From an uncultured Clostridia bacterium (GTDB taxonomy: Bacteria; Bacillota; Clostridia; Oscillospirales; Oscillospiraceae), in the NCBI GenBank assembly GCA_946186225.1, contig CAMHMK010000003.1, forward strand, positions 1 through 50,576: DNA of 50,576 nt, written 5' to 3'. Both the position numbers and the translations under genes were made by a program. This document shows positions 18,273 to 30,241 of the stretch, in pieces; position 1 is the first letter of the stretch, and every line of letters starts with the position of its first letter. The notes under the pieces were generated by a model. It made no database searches. It was not told where the DNA came from and worked only from the letters and a program-made list of their open reading frames with translations.

Positions 18273-19075
18273 GCATCGCCCTCCCTTCCGTGCAGGACGA
18301 TCACAGCGGCCTGAGAGCCGCGGGCGTTGCCGGTAAGCCGGTGGGACCAGAAGCGGTCCGGCTGGCAACGGGTGCAATCGCAGCTCAGGTCGATATTCCG
18401 GACGCCGCAGCGGCGGAGCCACAGGGCGTTGAGCCGCTTGAGATCCGGGAAGTACTTCTCCCCTGCCGGACGGATCAGAGGCTCAGCCTCCGGGCCGAGT
18501 CCGGCGACGATGGCCTCGGGCACGTTGGCGTCGGTCTCGAAGCAGCAGGGGCCGATGCATGGGCCGATGGCAGCCTCCAGGTCGGCAGGCTCGGTGCCGA
18601 AGTCGCGGTGCATGGCTTCCACGCAGCGCATGGCGATGCCGCGTGCCGTTCCGCGCCAGCCAGCATGGACCGCAGCCACGACGTGACGGACCGGATCGTG
18701 CAGGAGGATCGGCGTGCAGTCCGCGGCAAAGCAGACCAGGGCGACCCCCAGCTCGTCGGTATAGATGCCGTCGCGCTCGGGCTCGACCTCTCGGAACAGT
18801 CCCCAGCCGCGGTCGGCTGCGCCAACGCGGGCGACGATGTCCGTGTGCGTCTGGTGGGTAAAGACGGTCTGCTCGGGTGTAAATCCGACGGCCTGACCCA
18901 GACGGCGGTAGTTTTCATAGACGTTGTTCCAGTCGTCTCCGCGGTGGACGCCCAGGTTCAGGGAGGACAGATGACCCACGGAAACGCCGCCGCGGCGGGT
19001 CGTAAAGCAGTGACTCACGCCGGCGGAGAAGACGTCGGAGGTCAGGTATTCCGGTTGAAGATGGATGGTAAACAA
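18269..19075 (-). CDS. pgeF: peptidoglycan editing factor PgeF / laccase-domain (YfiH) protein
   Basis: CFTTRRGGVSVGHLSSLNLGVHRGDD; CFAADCTPILLHDPVRHVVAAVHAGWRGTARGIA; GPCIGPCCFE. Probable TTG start at 19075. Confidence 0.93.
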   Translation of the reverse strand: MFTIHLQPEYLTSDVFSAGVSHCFTTRRGGVSVGHLSSLNLGVHRGDDWNNVYENYRRLGQAVGFTPEQTVFTHQTHTDIVARVGAADRGWGLFREVEPERDGIYTDELGVALVCFAADCTPILLHDPVRHVVAAVHAGWRGTARGIAMRCVEAMHRDFGTEPADLEAAIGPCIGPCCFETDANVPEAIVAGLGPEAEPLIRPAGEKYFPDLKRLNALWLRRCGVRNIDLSCDCTRCQPDRFWSHRLTGNARGSQAAVIVLHGREGDA

Positions 19076-19091
19076 GGCTCCCTCTCCCCTG

Positions 19092-21860
<2,769 letters not shown>

Positions 21861-21976
21861 AGCATGTCCTTTCTGTGCGGGGCGATGCGCCCCGTCGGCT
21901 TCTTTGTCAGAAATCTGATTTATTATATCACACTGTTCTGCATAAAAAAAGTCTTTTTTCTTGATTTTCCGAACTT

Positions 21977-22438
21977 TCACCGAAGCTGCGCTTCCATCAG
22001 CCGGGACAGATCCTCGAACCGGCTCCTTGCAGCGCGCTCCATCCGGGAAAAGGTATCGGCCCATTCGGAGAATTCACGTTCCAGGGCGGCAAACGACTTG
22101 GCCGCCTGCTGCTGGCGCAGGCAGGCCTGACGCAGCGCCTCCGGAAGGTCCCGCGGCAGCGGCTCGATCTTCGGCATGAGGCGCAGGCGCCGCCCGGTCA
22201 GCAGATAATGAAGGGCCGTCAGTTCCCGAGCGCCGGCGTCATTCTGCGCTGCCATGCGGGAGAGTCTGCCTCCGTCCCGGCCGCCGAATCTACGGGAGAG
22301 TTGCCGCAGCTCCGCCGCATTCTGCTTCTGGTCGAGGATCGCCTGCTCCAGCCGTTCCGGCAGAAGTGCCTGCTCCGCGTTGAGCAGACCGGGACCCCGG
22401 ACCCGGTTCCAGATCTCCAGCTCTGTTTCACGGTTCAT
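21977..22438 (-). CDS. hypothetical helical protein
   Basis: [32 protein letters not shown]...; helix-rich ORF upstream of secA. Confidence 0.6.
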   Translation of the reverse strand: MNRETELEIWNRVRGPGLLNAEQALLPERLEQAILDQKQNAAELRQLSRRFGGRDGGRLSRMAAQNDAGARELTALHYLLTGRRLRLMPKIEPLPRDLPEALRQACLRQQQAAKSFAALEREFSEWADTFSRMERAARSRFEDLSRLMEAQLR

Positions 22439-22541
22439 ACAACGCACCACCTTTCATGGCAGTCTATGCAGAACCCGCTCCGGCTGTGATTCGTCAGAAA
22501 ACCGGCGCGCCCGGAGGGGTGCGCCGGTGCAGAGCTGCGCG

Positions 22542-23801
22542 CTAGGCTTGGTTCACGGAAATTCTTGCGTAATAGTACACGCCGCTGCGGTAGATCGTCA
22601 ATACGACGTGACCGGTCGGAACGGCTTCGGCCAGGGCTTTCTCATACTCGTCTATGGTCGAAACCGCGGTGCCGTTGACCTCGGTAATCACGTCGTTGAC
22701 CGCGAGATATCCGTAGGCCGGAGAGCCTGGGCTGATCTGGGTGATCCACAGCCTGCCGGGGAAGCGGTAGTAGCTGATCATGCCGGAGGAGATCTCCTCC
22801 ACGCGAAGACCGATCCCGTCGTAGGCGTCGGCATGCAGGGTCAGGGCGTCCACCTCGCGCTGGAGATCTGCCGAGCTGAGGGCGAAGCAGGGGTCTGTTT
22901 TACCGCTGAGCAGCCACTGCGAGATCGGCGTTGTCAGGCCGGTGAGCCTGCCCTTTTCGTCAAAGACGGGAATGCCTCCGCCCTCACTCTGGCGGGGCGA
23001 GGAGGTCAAAAGGAGACGGTAGCTCTCCCCTTCCAGTTCGCTGGTCTGGACGGCGGAGATCATGCCCTCGCTCAGGACGTTTGGCATGGTGCTGCCATAG
23101 GGATTGCTGATCAGATAGACCCGCTGGCCGACGCTGACGTCGTCAGTGGAGAAGGTTACCGGAGTCAGCCCGCTGGCCTCCGCCTTGAGCAGCGTCAATC
23201 CGGTGACCCGGTCGCTGTCCACACGGCGGGCGAGGCAGGTGCTGCCGTCGGAGAAGACGGCGGAGAATTCCGAGATGCCGCCGAGTTCAGAGACCGCCGT
23301 GAGCAGATAGCCGTCCTCAGAGAGGACAATTCCGGTCAGGCTGTAGGTTCCGTAATAGGTGGAGACCTCCAGACAGACCACGGAGCGGGAGATGTTCCGA
23401 TAGAGCTCGGTCGCAGTATCTGCCGAGGCAGCGGCGTCTCCCTGTGCCAGATGCAGGCGGATGGGATTCTCCGGGGATTGGGCCGTCTGGGCCGCCGAAT
23501 CCACGCCGTTGGAAACCGGCAGATCGCGGACGGTATCTGTGCCGGAGATGTGCTTTTGCTCCTGCAGATGGAGACTCCAGCCCCCCTCATTGTGCTCCAA
23601 GCGAATGTTCAGGACCGTGGCCGCAACAGCGACCGAGCAGATGGCGATCACCGCCAGCCCGAACAGGACCCACAGCCAGACGTAGCTGCGCTTGGGTCTC
23701 GGGCGCACGGCGGTCCCGTAGCTGTCCTCCGGTGCGGAGCGAGTCTCCGCCTCAGGCATCTCGAGGACCTCCGCCTCCATCGGCGTTCTTTTGTCATTCA
23801 A
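22542..23801 (-). CDS. HtrA/DegP-like S1C protease-fold protein with PDZ domain and apparently lost catalytic triad
   Basis: N-terminal cytoplasmic tail plus one TM (YVWLWVLFGLAVIAICSVAVAATVL), trypsin-like fold (TGIVLSEDGYLLTAV..., SNPYG), C-terminal PDZ (ITQISPGSPAYGYLAVNDVITEVNGTAV). Confidence 0.85.
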   Translation of the reverse strand: MNDKRTPMEAEVLEMPEAETRSAPEDSYGTAVRPRPKRSYVWLWVLFGLAVIAICSVAVAATVLNIRLEHNEGGWSLHLQEQKHISGTDTVRDLPVSNGVDSAAQTAQSPENPIRLHLAQGDAAASADTATELYRNISRSVVCLEVSTYYGTYSLTGIVLSEDGYLLTAVSELGGISEFSAVFSDGSTCLARRVDSDRVTGLTLLKAEASGLTPVTFSTDDVSVGQRVYLISNPYGSTMPNVLSEGMISAVQTSELEGESYRLLLTSSPRQSEGGGIPVFDEKGRLTGLTTPISQWLLSGKTDPCFALSSADLQREVDALTLHADAYDGIGLRVEEISSGMISYYRFPGRLWITQISPGSPAYGYLAVNDVITEVNGTAVSTIDEYEKALAEAVPTGHVVLTIYRSGVYYYARISVNQA

Positions 23802-25263
23802 TTGGATTCACCACACTTTGTCTGTGTCTTTCGTCAGGGTTGGCCGTTTTCGGCATCGTGAATGAGAATTCCGTCACGCCGTCGCGGCTCGTCACATAGA
23901 TATCCTCCTCGTGGCCGAGGATGATGGTTTTTACGATATAAAGTCCCAGTCCCCAGCCGTCGCGGTCCACGGAGCGGCTCTTGTCCGTCTTGTGGAAGCG
24001 GTCAAAGACCAGGGGAAGCTCCTCGGCCGGGATCGTCGGCCCGGTATTGGAGACGGAGACCAGGTATTTTCCGCCCTTCGCCTCCTTGACGCACAGCCCC
24101 AGCGTACCGCCCGTGGGGCAGAACTTAACCGCGTTGTCGATCAGGTTATAGACCACCTGCGTGATGGCGTCCGGGTCGGCCAGGGAGAGCGCGCCGGCGT
24201 CGGGCAAGTTGGTTTCGACGTTGAGACCCTTGCCGTTGATCTTCTGCTCGAAGCTCAGCAGGACCTCGCCCACGACCTGACAGAGGTCAAAGGTCCGCTT
24301 GCGCGAAGCCGGAATGCCCTTATCCTGGATGCGAGAGATCTCGAGCATGCTTCGCACCAGGCGGGACAGGCGCTTGACCTCGCCGGAGATGAGCTCCATA
24401 TATTTTCGGTGCTGCTCCGTCGGGATCGTCCCGTCGAGCATGCCGTCCATATAGCCGGAGATCGTGGTCATCGGTGTTTTGAGTTCGTGGCTGACATTCG
24501 CCACAAATTCCTCGCGCTTGCGCTCGGACTGGGCCAGGGCACGGGACATGTTGTTAAAGGCAACGGCCAGCTCGTTGAGCTCCTCGGTATCGGTCTCACT
24601 GGTCGGGATGCGGACGTCCATCTGCCCGTGCGCCATCCGGCGGGCGGCGGCTGTCATCAGCTTGATGGGCTTGGTCTGCCGCCGGACGAGCCACCAGACG
24701 ATCGGGATGGACAGGAGCATGACCATGAGCATTACGATCAGATTAAGCCGGAAGCTCCCGCTCATGCGGTTGAGAATTCGCGCGGTGGAGACCGAGGCGA
24801 TCACATAGCCGGGATTGCCGCCGCTGTCGGTCACGAGCTTCACGGCCGCCATGCGCGTATCGTCGTAGCATTCCAGGCGGACCTTCGCCGCAAAGCCGAT
24901 TTCGGAGGACTTGGCCAGGTCCAGGAAGGAGATTGGAAGCTGACTGCCCAGGTGCTCGCAGGTCTGCAGCCCGCAGGAGCAGGCGGTGACGACGCCGTTT
25001 TCATCGCAGACGATCGTATCCTTGCCGGTGGCGCGGGTCGTGTAGTTGAGCTGGATGCGAATCTGCTGACGATTCTGGACATTGGACGCAGGCAGAAAGC
25101 TCAAAACGCCGGACTCAGCCTCCACCACGTTTGCAAGCTCGCTCCGCGTCAGATCCAGGGACGCGCGGTAGTAGATGAACTGCGTGGCGGCGGAGAGTAT
25201 GAGGATGGTCAGGAAGATGAGACAAAGCGTCAGAACGATCTGGCTCGAAAAGCTCCGCTTCAC
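23794..25263 (-). CDS. membrane sensor histidine kinase (HAMP, HisKA, HATPase)
   Basis: VSHELKTPMTTISGYMDG H-box; NLIDNAVKFCP N-box; DGWGLGLYIVK G-box; two TM segments. Confidence 0.95.
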   Translation of the reverse strand: MKRSFSSQIVLTLCLIFLTILILSAATQFIYYRASLDLTRSELANVVEAESGVLSFLPASNVQNRQQIRIQLNYTTRATGKDTIVCDENGVVTACSCGLQTCEHLGSQLPISFLDLAKSSEIGFAAKVRLECYDDTRMAAVKLVTDSGGNPGYVIASVSTARILNRMSGSFRLNLIVMLMVMLLSIPIVWWLVRRQTKPIKLMTAAARRMAHGQMDVRIPTSETDTEELNELAVAFNNMSRALAQSERKREEFVANVSHELKTPMTTISGYMDGMLDGTIPTEQHRKYMELISGEVKRLSRLVRSMLEISRIQDKGIPASRKRTFDLCQVVGEVLLSFEQKINGKGLNVETNLPDAGALSLADPDAITQVVYNLIDNAVKFCPTGGTLGLCVKEAKGGKYLVSVSNTGPTIPAEELPLVFDRFHKTDKSRSVDRDGWGLGLYIVKTIILGHEEDIYVTSRDGVTEFSFTMPKTANPDERHRQSVVNPIE

Positions 25264-25266
25264 GGC

Positions 25267-25956
25267 CTATACCACCTCGAATTTATAGCCCACGCCCCAG
25301 ACGGTCTTGAGCGACCACTGGTCGGAAACGCCCTCCAGCTTCTCGCGGAGGCGCTTGATGTGGACGTCCACGGTGCGGGTATCGCCGAAGTAGTCGAAGC
25401 CCCAGACCTCGTCAAGCAGCTTGTTGCGCTGGTAGACCCGGTTCGGCGTGGAGGCCAGGTGGTAGAGCAGCTCCATTTCCTTCGGGGGGGTGGGGATCTT
25501 CTTGCCATCCACGGTCAGTTCAAAGGAATCCATGTCGATGATGAGCTTGTCGAAGACCAGTCGCTTATTCTCCTTTTCCGGCGCTGCGCCGCTGCGGCGC
25601 AGGACCGCCTCGATGCGGGCCAGAACCTCGCGCATCTCAAAGGGCTTCGTGATGTAGTCGTCCGCGCCCTGCTTGAGCCCGGTCACCTTGTCGTCGAGCT
25701 CTCCCTTGGCGGTGAGCATGATCACCGGGGTCTTGGACTCGGAGCGGATGGTCCGGCAGACAGCCCAGCCGTCCATCACGGGCAGCATCAGGTCCAGCAG
25801 GACCAGGTCAGGCCGGAATCGGCGGAACTGCTCCACGCCCTGCCCTCCGTCGGAGGCGATTTGCACCTCGTATTTCTCTTTTTCCAGATAGAGCCGAAGC
25901 AGATCGGCAATATTGGCGTCGTCTTCCACGATCAGAATTTTGGTTGCCACAGTCAT
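25267..25956 (-). CDS. OmpR/PhoB-family response regulator
   Basis: ILIVEDDANIADLLRLYLEKE; LVLLDLMLPVMDGWAVC; C-terminal winged helix (FDYFGDTRTVDVHIKRLREKL). Confidence 0.96.
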   Translation of the reverse strand: MTVATKILIVEDDANIADLLRLYLEKEKYEVQIASDGGQGVEQFRRFRPDLVLLDLMLPVMDGWAVCRTIRSESKTPVIMLTAKGELDDKVTGLKQGADDYITKPFEMREVLARIEAVLRRSGAAPEKENKRLVFDKLIIDMDSFELTVDGKKIPTPPKEMELLYHLASTPNRVYQRNKLLDEVWGFDYFGDTRTVDVHIKRLREKLEGVSDQWSLKTVWGVGYKFEVV

Positions 25957-26065
25957 TACTCCCTTCGATTCCGATTATTTCTTTGTTTATTATAGCGCGT
26001 CTTTTCCCAAATCGGTGAATATTTTGTAAAAGTTGCCGTGAAAAATCATGAACGAACGGTATTGC

Positions 26066-26094
26066 TTGCATTTTTTCGGCGGCTACGATATAAT
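26066..26094 (+). promoter_or_regulatory. promoter of ymdB-like gene
   Basis: TTGCAT, 17 nt, TATAAT. Confidence 0.75.
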
Positions 26095-26117
26095 AGAACC
26101 GAAAGGCTGGTGAAACT

Positions 26118-26912
26118 ATGAGTTTTCGGGTTATGGCCGTGGGGGACGTCTGCGGCGATGCCGGCGTAAACCTGGTTCAGAAGGCGCTGCGGCGGCTCAA
26201 GCGGGAGCACGCGGTCGATTTTTGCGTGGTCAACGGTGAAAACGCCGCCACGGTGGGCATTCTGCCCCGCCAGGCCGACGCCATCCTGGACGCTGGCGCG
26301 GACGTCATCACCCTGGGAAACCACAGCTACAACCGCAGGGAAATCGTTCCCTATCTGGACGACAGCCGCTACATTCTGCGGCCTGCCAACGACTCTCCCC
26401 TCTTCCCCGGGCGGGGGCTCGGAGTCTACGATACGAAGATCGGGCCGATTACGGTGCTGAATCTGATTGGCCGCTGCAACATGGCCTTTGGGCCGGACAA
26501 CCCCTTTTTGCTGGTGGAAAAGCTGCTCAAGCAGATCGACACGAAAATTACCCTGGTGGATTTCCATGCCGAGGCAAGCTCCGAGAAGCTGGCCATGGGC
26601 TGGCATCTGGACGGAAAGGTCTCGGCGGTCTGGGGCACGCATACCCATGTGCCGACGGCAGACGACATGGTCCTGCCCAAGGGGACCGGTTATGTGAGCG
26701 ATCTGGGCATGACCGGGCCAATTTACTCGATCCTCGGCATCCGACCGGAGCAGTCAGTGGCGACCTTCCGCGGCGGGCTGAGCGGCCGATATGAGAACGC
26801 CCCGGGGCCCTGCAAACTGGAGGGCGTAATCTTCACCCTGGATTCCGCCACCGGACACTGCACCGGTACAGAAAGGATTATCTATCATGATACGAATTCT
26901 TCACGCGGCTGA
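26118..26912 (+). CDS. YmdB-like metallophosphoesterase (TIGR00282 type)
   Basis: VMAVGDVCGDAGVNLVQKALRRLK...VNGENAA...GADVITLGNHSYNRREI...VDFHAEASSEK...GTHTHVPTAD. Confidence 0.92.
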   Translation: MSFRVMAVGDVCGDAGVNLVQKALRRLKREHAVDFCVVNGENAATVGILPRQADAILDAGADVITLGNHSYNRREIVPYLDDSRYILRPANDSPLFPGRGLGVYDTKIGPITVLNLIGRCNMAFGPDNPFLLVEKLLKQIDTKITLVDFHAEASSEKLAMGWHLDGKVSAVWGTHTHVPTADDMVLPKGTGYVSDLGMTGPIYSILGIRPEQSVATFRGGLSGRYENAPGPCKLEGVIFTLDSATGHCTGTERIIYHDTNSSRG

Positions 26913-27963
26913 CCTCCATCTGGACAGCCCATTCGCGGTCATGCCGCCGGAGAAGGCGGCAAAACGTCGCGAAGAGCAGCGCGAGGTTCTGACCCGGCTG
27001 GTCCGGGAATGCGCGGCACGAAGCTGCGACCTTCTGCTGCTCTCCGGCGACCTCTTCGATTCGGACGAAGTCTACCGCGACACGACGGATCTGCTCTGCA
27101 GGCTGCTGGGTCAATGCCCGGCCAAGGTCTTCATTGCGCCGGGAAACCATGATTTCTGGTCGCCTGCCTCGGTCTATGCGACCGTCCGCTGGCCGGAGAA
27201 CGTCCACATCTTCCAAAGTGAAGAGATCACGGCGGTGCATCTGGACCAGGTGACCGTCTACGGCGCGGCCTTCACCGGACCGCATGCCTCCGGCCTGCTG
27301 CACGGCTTCCGCGCCGCACAGGACGGATTGCCCTCGGTCATGGTCATCCACGGCGAGCTCTCCGACCGGGAGGGTCTGTACAACTCGATCTCCGTGGCGG
27401 ACGTCGCCGCCTCCCGGCTGGATTATCTTGCCTTGGGCCACATTCATGAGGACAGTCTGCGCAGCGTGGGCGGGACCACCGTCGGCATCCCCGGCTGCGC
27501 GATGGGACGCGGCTTTGACGAGACAGGCGAAAAAGGTGCCTTCTATGTGGAGCTGGACAGCGCCGGCTGCCGGGTCCAGCCCGTCGCCCTTGGCGCAAAG
27601 CAGTATCTGCGCATGCAGGTGGAGGTCCACGGCGACCCGATGGCTGACATTGCGGCGTCCATCCCAGCCGACGCCAAGCAGCTGATCTGCCGCCTGACGC
27701 TGACGGGCGACTGTCCCACGCCGGACCTGGAGGCCCTGCACCGGTCCTTCGACGGCAGCTTTGACACCCTGCAGATCGTGGATCACACCCTCCCGCCCAG
27801 AGAACTCTGGGAGGGGGCCGGCGAGGACAGCCTGAAGGGTCTGTTCCTGCAGCGTCTTCAGGCCATTTACGACCGGTCCGACGACGAGGACAAACGCACA
27901 GTCGCGCTGGCAGCCAGGCTTGGCCGGGACCTGATGGAAGGACGGGAGGTGCGGGCGGAATGA
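26887..27963 (+). CDS. DNA-repair-exonuclease-type metallophosphoesterase (YhaO/SbcD-like)
   Basis: ILHAADLHLDSPF; LSGDLFDSDEVYRDT; IAPGNHDFWS; LGHIHE. Confidence 0.9.
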   Translation: MIRILHAADLHLDSPFAVMPPEKAAKRREEQREVLTRLVRECAARSCDLLLLSGDLFDSDEVYRDTTDLLCRLLGQCPAKVFIAPGNHDFWSPASVYATVRWPENVHIFQSEEITAVHLDQVTVYGAAFTGPHASGLLHGFRAAQDGLPSVMVIHGELSDREGLYNSISVADVAASRLDYLALGHIHEDSLRSVGGTTVGIPGCAMGRGFDETGEKGAFYVELDSAGCRVQPVALGAKQYLRMQVEVHGDPMADIAASIPADAKQLICRLTLTGDCPTPDLEALHRSFDGSFDTLQIVDHTLPPRELWEGAGEDSLKGLFLQRLQAIYDRSDDEDKRTVALAARLGRDLMEGREVRAE

Positions 27964-30179
27964 AGCTCAAATCCATGCAGGCGACCTTTGGCCGTCTGGA
28001 CAGCAAGCGTCTGGAGCTGCAGCCTGGTCTGAACATCATCAGCGGCGGCAACGAGAGCGGCAAGTCAACCTGGACGGAGTTTCTGACCGCCATGCTCTAC
28101 GGCGTGGACACCCGCGCCCGCGGAAAAGGCGTGGAGCTCCCGGTCAGGACAAAATACGACCCCTGGAACGGTAAACCGATGGCAGGCCGGCTGGAGCTCG
28201 AATGGCAGGGACGGCACATTGCCCTGGAGCGGACCTCTGAGTTGAGCCCACTGGGCAGTCTGCGCGCAATCGACGCCGACACCGGTCTGAGCGTACCCGA
28301 GCTGAGTGACGCGCACTGCGGCGAGGCGCTCACCGGCGTGGAGGAGAGCGTGTTTCAGCGCAGCGCCCTGCTGCGTCAGCACGGCGCATTCGTCTCCGCA
28401 GCCCCCGAGCTGGAAAAGCGGCTGAGCGGCCTGGTCACCGCCGGAAGCGAGGACTACGCCTACGGAGAGGTGGAGGGTAAGCTCAAAAAGCTGCAAAACG
28501 CCCTGCAATACAATCAGAGCGGCACAATTCCCCGGCTGCGGAGCGAGATTGAGGAGATCGAAAAGACGCTCAACGAGTCGTCTGAACTGCGCAGGCGGCA
28601 AAACAATCTGCTCTCAGAGCTGCAGGCCCGTCAGGCGGAGGAGGCGGAGCTGGCGCGGATCCATTCCGCTCTGGAGCTTCGGGAACGCCGCCGCCTGCGC
28701 CGCGCCGCGGCGGACAGCCGTCAGCGGCTTGCGGAGGCCCAGGCAGAACGCCAAGCCCTGACCGATGCCTGTCAGGCCCTCCCGGATACAGAAACGATTG
28801 AATCTCTTCTGGCCCAGGTGCGCGCGCTGAAAAAGGCTGTGCAGACCGCGGAGATGGACGATGCGATTGCCCCCATCGAACAGCCGGAGGAACCGAAGGA
28901 CAACCCCTTCCGGGCCTACATCGACCTGCCCGCAGATGAGATTGCGGTAGAAGACAAGCTCTTTGCGGAATCCGTCCGTCAGGTTCGGGAGGCTGAGCTG
29001 CTGCCGAAGCCCTGGAAGCTGACACTGTGGCTGGTCGCCGGTCTGCTGATCGGCTTCCTCCTGCTGGCAGGCAGCTATCTGTATCGCGACCGCCTTGGCG
29101 ACTTTGTCTGGGCGCTCGGCGGAATCGGATGCCTGGTCATCCTCCTGACTCTGATTTTGCACGTCCGCTCACGGAAGCGGATCGGCCAGGCACGCAGCAC
29201 TGCGGCCGAGACTCTGCGCCGCTACGGAAGCGCGGACGCCGACCAGCTCCGGAGCCGGGCGGCGGAGCAGCGCCGGGAGATCGATGCCTACCGCGCCGCA
29301 AAGGCCCTGGCGGATGCAGCACTCGCAGCGCGGAAGACCCGCGACGATCAGCTCCAGCAGCAGTCCCGCACACTGCTGCAGACGCTTGCCGGGCACGGCG
29401 CGGACTGCTCCGGTCTGGATGACGCCGAGGCCTGGCTGCGGGATGGTCTGCAAACCCACCAGAGGCTGGAAAGCGCCACCCGTGCCGAGCGCCAGCGCGC
29501 CGACCAATATGCGCTGCTGAAGGAGCACGAGGGTGAGGAAGCGCCCAACGAGGCAGACCCGGCGGAGGACCTCTCCGCATACGATCCCGCAATTATACGC
29601 GACCGGCTGAGTCGGAGCCGCGCAGCCCTGATTCCGCTTCGCTCCGAGGCAGACCGGCTGGCCGGTTCCCTCGAGCAGCTTGGCGACCCGCTCCTGCTCG
29701 AGGCTCAAAAGGCCGAAAAGCAGGCCGAGCTCCGGCGTCTGGAGCGTCGCTATATCGCTCTGCAGCTGGCACGGAAGGAGCTTGGGCGGGCCGATGAGAC
29801 CCTGCGGGAGCGCTTCGCGCCCCTGCTGTGCAAGAAGGCCGGCGCACTGTTCCAGCAGTTGACCGATGGCAAATACGACCGCGTGAGCCTGGATCGGGAC
29901 ATGCGGGTGACGGTTCATCCCACCGGAAGCCCGACGGACCGCTCCCTGAACTACCTCAGCGGCGGCACTGTGGATCAGCTCTATCTGGCCCTGCGGCTGG
30001 CGATCTGCGACCTGCTTCTCCCCGACTGCCCGATCATCCTGGACGATGCCCTGGTATATTATGACGACGAGCGGCTGAAAACCGCCCTGCAGGTCCTGCG
30101 CGACCTTGCGAAGCAGCGTCAGATCCTCCTGTTCACCTGCACAGACCGCGAGAAGCGAATCCTGGACGCACGCGCATAG
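27960..30179 (+). CDS. AAA/SMC-like ATPase (YhaN-like) with coiled coil and internal TM segments
   Basis: ISGGNESGKSTWTEFL Walker A; LNYLSGGTVDQLYLALRLAI signature; PIILDDALVYYDDERL Walker B; overlaps the phosphoesterase stop. Confidence 0.9.
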   Translation: MKLKSMQATFGRLDSKRLELQPGLNIISGGNESGKSTWTEFLTAMLYGVDTRARGKGVELPVRTKYDPWNGKPMAGRLELEWQGRHIALERTSELSPLGSLRAIDADTGLSVPELSDAHCGEALTGVEESVFQRSALLRQHGAFVSAAPELEKRLSGLVTAGSEDYAYGEVEGKLKKLQNALQYNQSGTIPRLRSEIEEIEKTLNESSELRRRQNNLLSELQARQAEEAELARIHSALELRERRRLRRAAADSRQRLAEAQAERQALTDACQALPDTETIESLLAQVRALKKAVQTAEMDDAIAPIEQPEEPKDNPFRAYIDLPADEIAVEDKLFAESVRQVREAELLPKPWKLTLWLVAGLLIGFLLLAGSYLYRDRLGDFVWALGGIGCLVILLTLILHVRSRKRIGQARSTAAETLRRYGSADADQLRSRAAEQRREIDAYRAAKALADAALAARKTRDDQLQQQSRTLLQTLAGHGADCSGLDDAEAWLRDGLQTHQRLESATRAERQRADQYALLKEHEGEEAPNEADPAEDLSAYDPAIIRDRLSRSRAALIPLRSEADRLAGSLEQLGDPLLLEAQKAEKQAELRRLERRYIALQLARKELGRADETLRERFAPLLCKKAGALFQQLTDGKYDRVSLDRDMRVTVHPTGSPTDRSLNYLSGGTVDQLYLALRLAICDLLLPDCPIILDDALVYYDDERLKTALQVLRDLAKQRQILLFTCTDREKRILDARA

Positions 30180-30197
30180 CGTAAAGCCCGCGAAAAG

Positions 30198-30240
30198 CGG
30201 ACGGTTTCTGCCATTTCTGACAGAAAACCGTCCGTTTTTG
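30198..30240. terminator. bidirectional terminator
   Basis: CGGACGGTTTCTG...CAGAAAACCGTCCGTTTTT. Confidence 0.85.
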
Positions 30241-30241
30241 T

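Noticed and set aside
23911-25995. 694-aa plus-strand ORF
   Set aside because: Antisense to the histidine kinase and response regulator genes, which have clear motifs.
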